NCBI GenBank assembly: GCA_003451635.1
Contig: DMAT01000272.1
Coordinates: forward strand, 1 to 6,134
Direction of reading: 5' to 3'
DNA length: 6,134 bases
DNA from: Syntrophus sp. (in: bacteria)
GTDB lineage: Bacteria; Desulfobacterota; Syntrophia; Syntrophales; UBA8958
The position numbers and the translations under genes were made by a program. Numbering within the stretch: the first letter of the stretch is position 1; every line of letters starts with the position of its first letter. The notes below the pieces were generated by a model, which had not been told where the DNA came from, did no database searches, and worked only from the letters and a program-made list of their open reading frames with translations. Below, one piece after another: positions 5,933 to 6,134 of the stretch.

Positions 5933-6134
5933 ATGAGCCTTACCGGCCTTTACATCCATATCCCCTTCTGCAGGACCAAGTGTCCTTATTGTCATTTTTA
6001 CTCGACCACGGACACCACTTCCGTGGACGTGGTCATCCCATCCATCGTCGGGGAGATGGCGCTTTATGCGGGTGAGTTTGACACCTTCGATACGATCTAT
6101 ATCGGCGGCGGGACCCCGTCGCTCCTGACCATTC
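5933..6134 (+). CDS. hemW: HemW-like radical SAM protein, N-terminal part (cut by the window edge)
   Basis: The 67 visible codons begin MSLTGLYIHIPFC and carry the radical SAM cluster motif C13-x3-C17-x2-C20 in CRTKCPYCHF, which binds the 4Fe-4S cluster used to cleave S-adenosylmethionine. IYIGGGTPS (55-63) is the SAM-contacting motif typical of the HemN/HemW family. Position behind lepA and the start close to the first cluster cysteine favour HemW, a heme-trafficking chaperone, over true HemN coproporphyrinogen III dehydrogenase, whose N-terminal extension is longer. His21 replaces the Asp often seen after the third cysteine. An in-frame TAA directly before the ATG (5930-5932) fixes 5933 as the earliest start. 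No Shine-Dalgarno is visible, so translation may be coupled to lepA, whose stop is 15 bases upstream. Confidence 0.88.
   Translation, partial: MSLTGLYIHIPFCRTKCPYCHFYSTTDTTSVDVVIPSIVGEMALYAGEFDTFDTIYIGGGTPSLLTI

Overview
The window looks like a bacterial chromosome fragment of moderate GC content. It joins an accessory, defence-type gene cluster (minus strand, 1-2864) to a block of housekeeping genes (plus strand, 3065 to the right edge). The adenylate kinase belongs to a subgroup that I recall mainly from Desulfovibrio-like and other Desulfobacterota (former Deltaproteobacteria). The FmdB-type zinc ribbon and the lepA-hemW pairing fit that group. The assignment is inferred from remembered family resemblance, not from a search.

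Left block, read right to left on the minus strand: (1) a 526-residue protein with an N-terminal Schlafen/AlbA_2-type domain, a GHKL-like ATPase domain (HATPase_c_4, RecG-like C-terminal family), a tetrapeptide-repeat linker and a C-terminal winged helix; (2) a 244-residue RadC-family JAB/MPN protein with an intact metal-binding motif; (3) the first 166 residues of a protein that starts with a type I restriction HsdR_N-type PD-(D/E)XK nuclease domain and runs off the left edge. The genes are 39 and 11 bases apart, so they are probably one transcript. The content suggests the edge of a restriction-modification or defence island. Any methylase or specificity subunit would lie to the left, out of view.

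Middle: an AT-rich divergent intergenic region (2865-3064) with candidate back-to-back promoters. Their -35 regions form a 9-bp inverted repeat, and a perfect 14-bp palindrome lies between them.

Right block, plus strand: an FmdB-family zinc-ribbon protein closed by a good intrinsic terminator; adenylate kinase (adk) with a strong Shine-Dalgarno and its own candidate promoter; lepA (elongation factor 4), complete; and the first 67 codons of a HemW-like radical SAM protein only 15 bases after lepA. A strong 11-bp hairpin sits between adk and lepA, and its 3' arm contains the only good Shine-Dalgarno for lepA. This makes it a candidate translational control element as well as a possible weak terminator.

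I see no fully new system. The points most worth following are the composition of the left-hand operon, the 12-bp coding repeat in the AlbA_2/ATPase gene and the lepA leader hairpin. I recognised no tRNA, rRNA, CRISPR array, insertion sequence or integrase.
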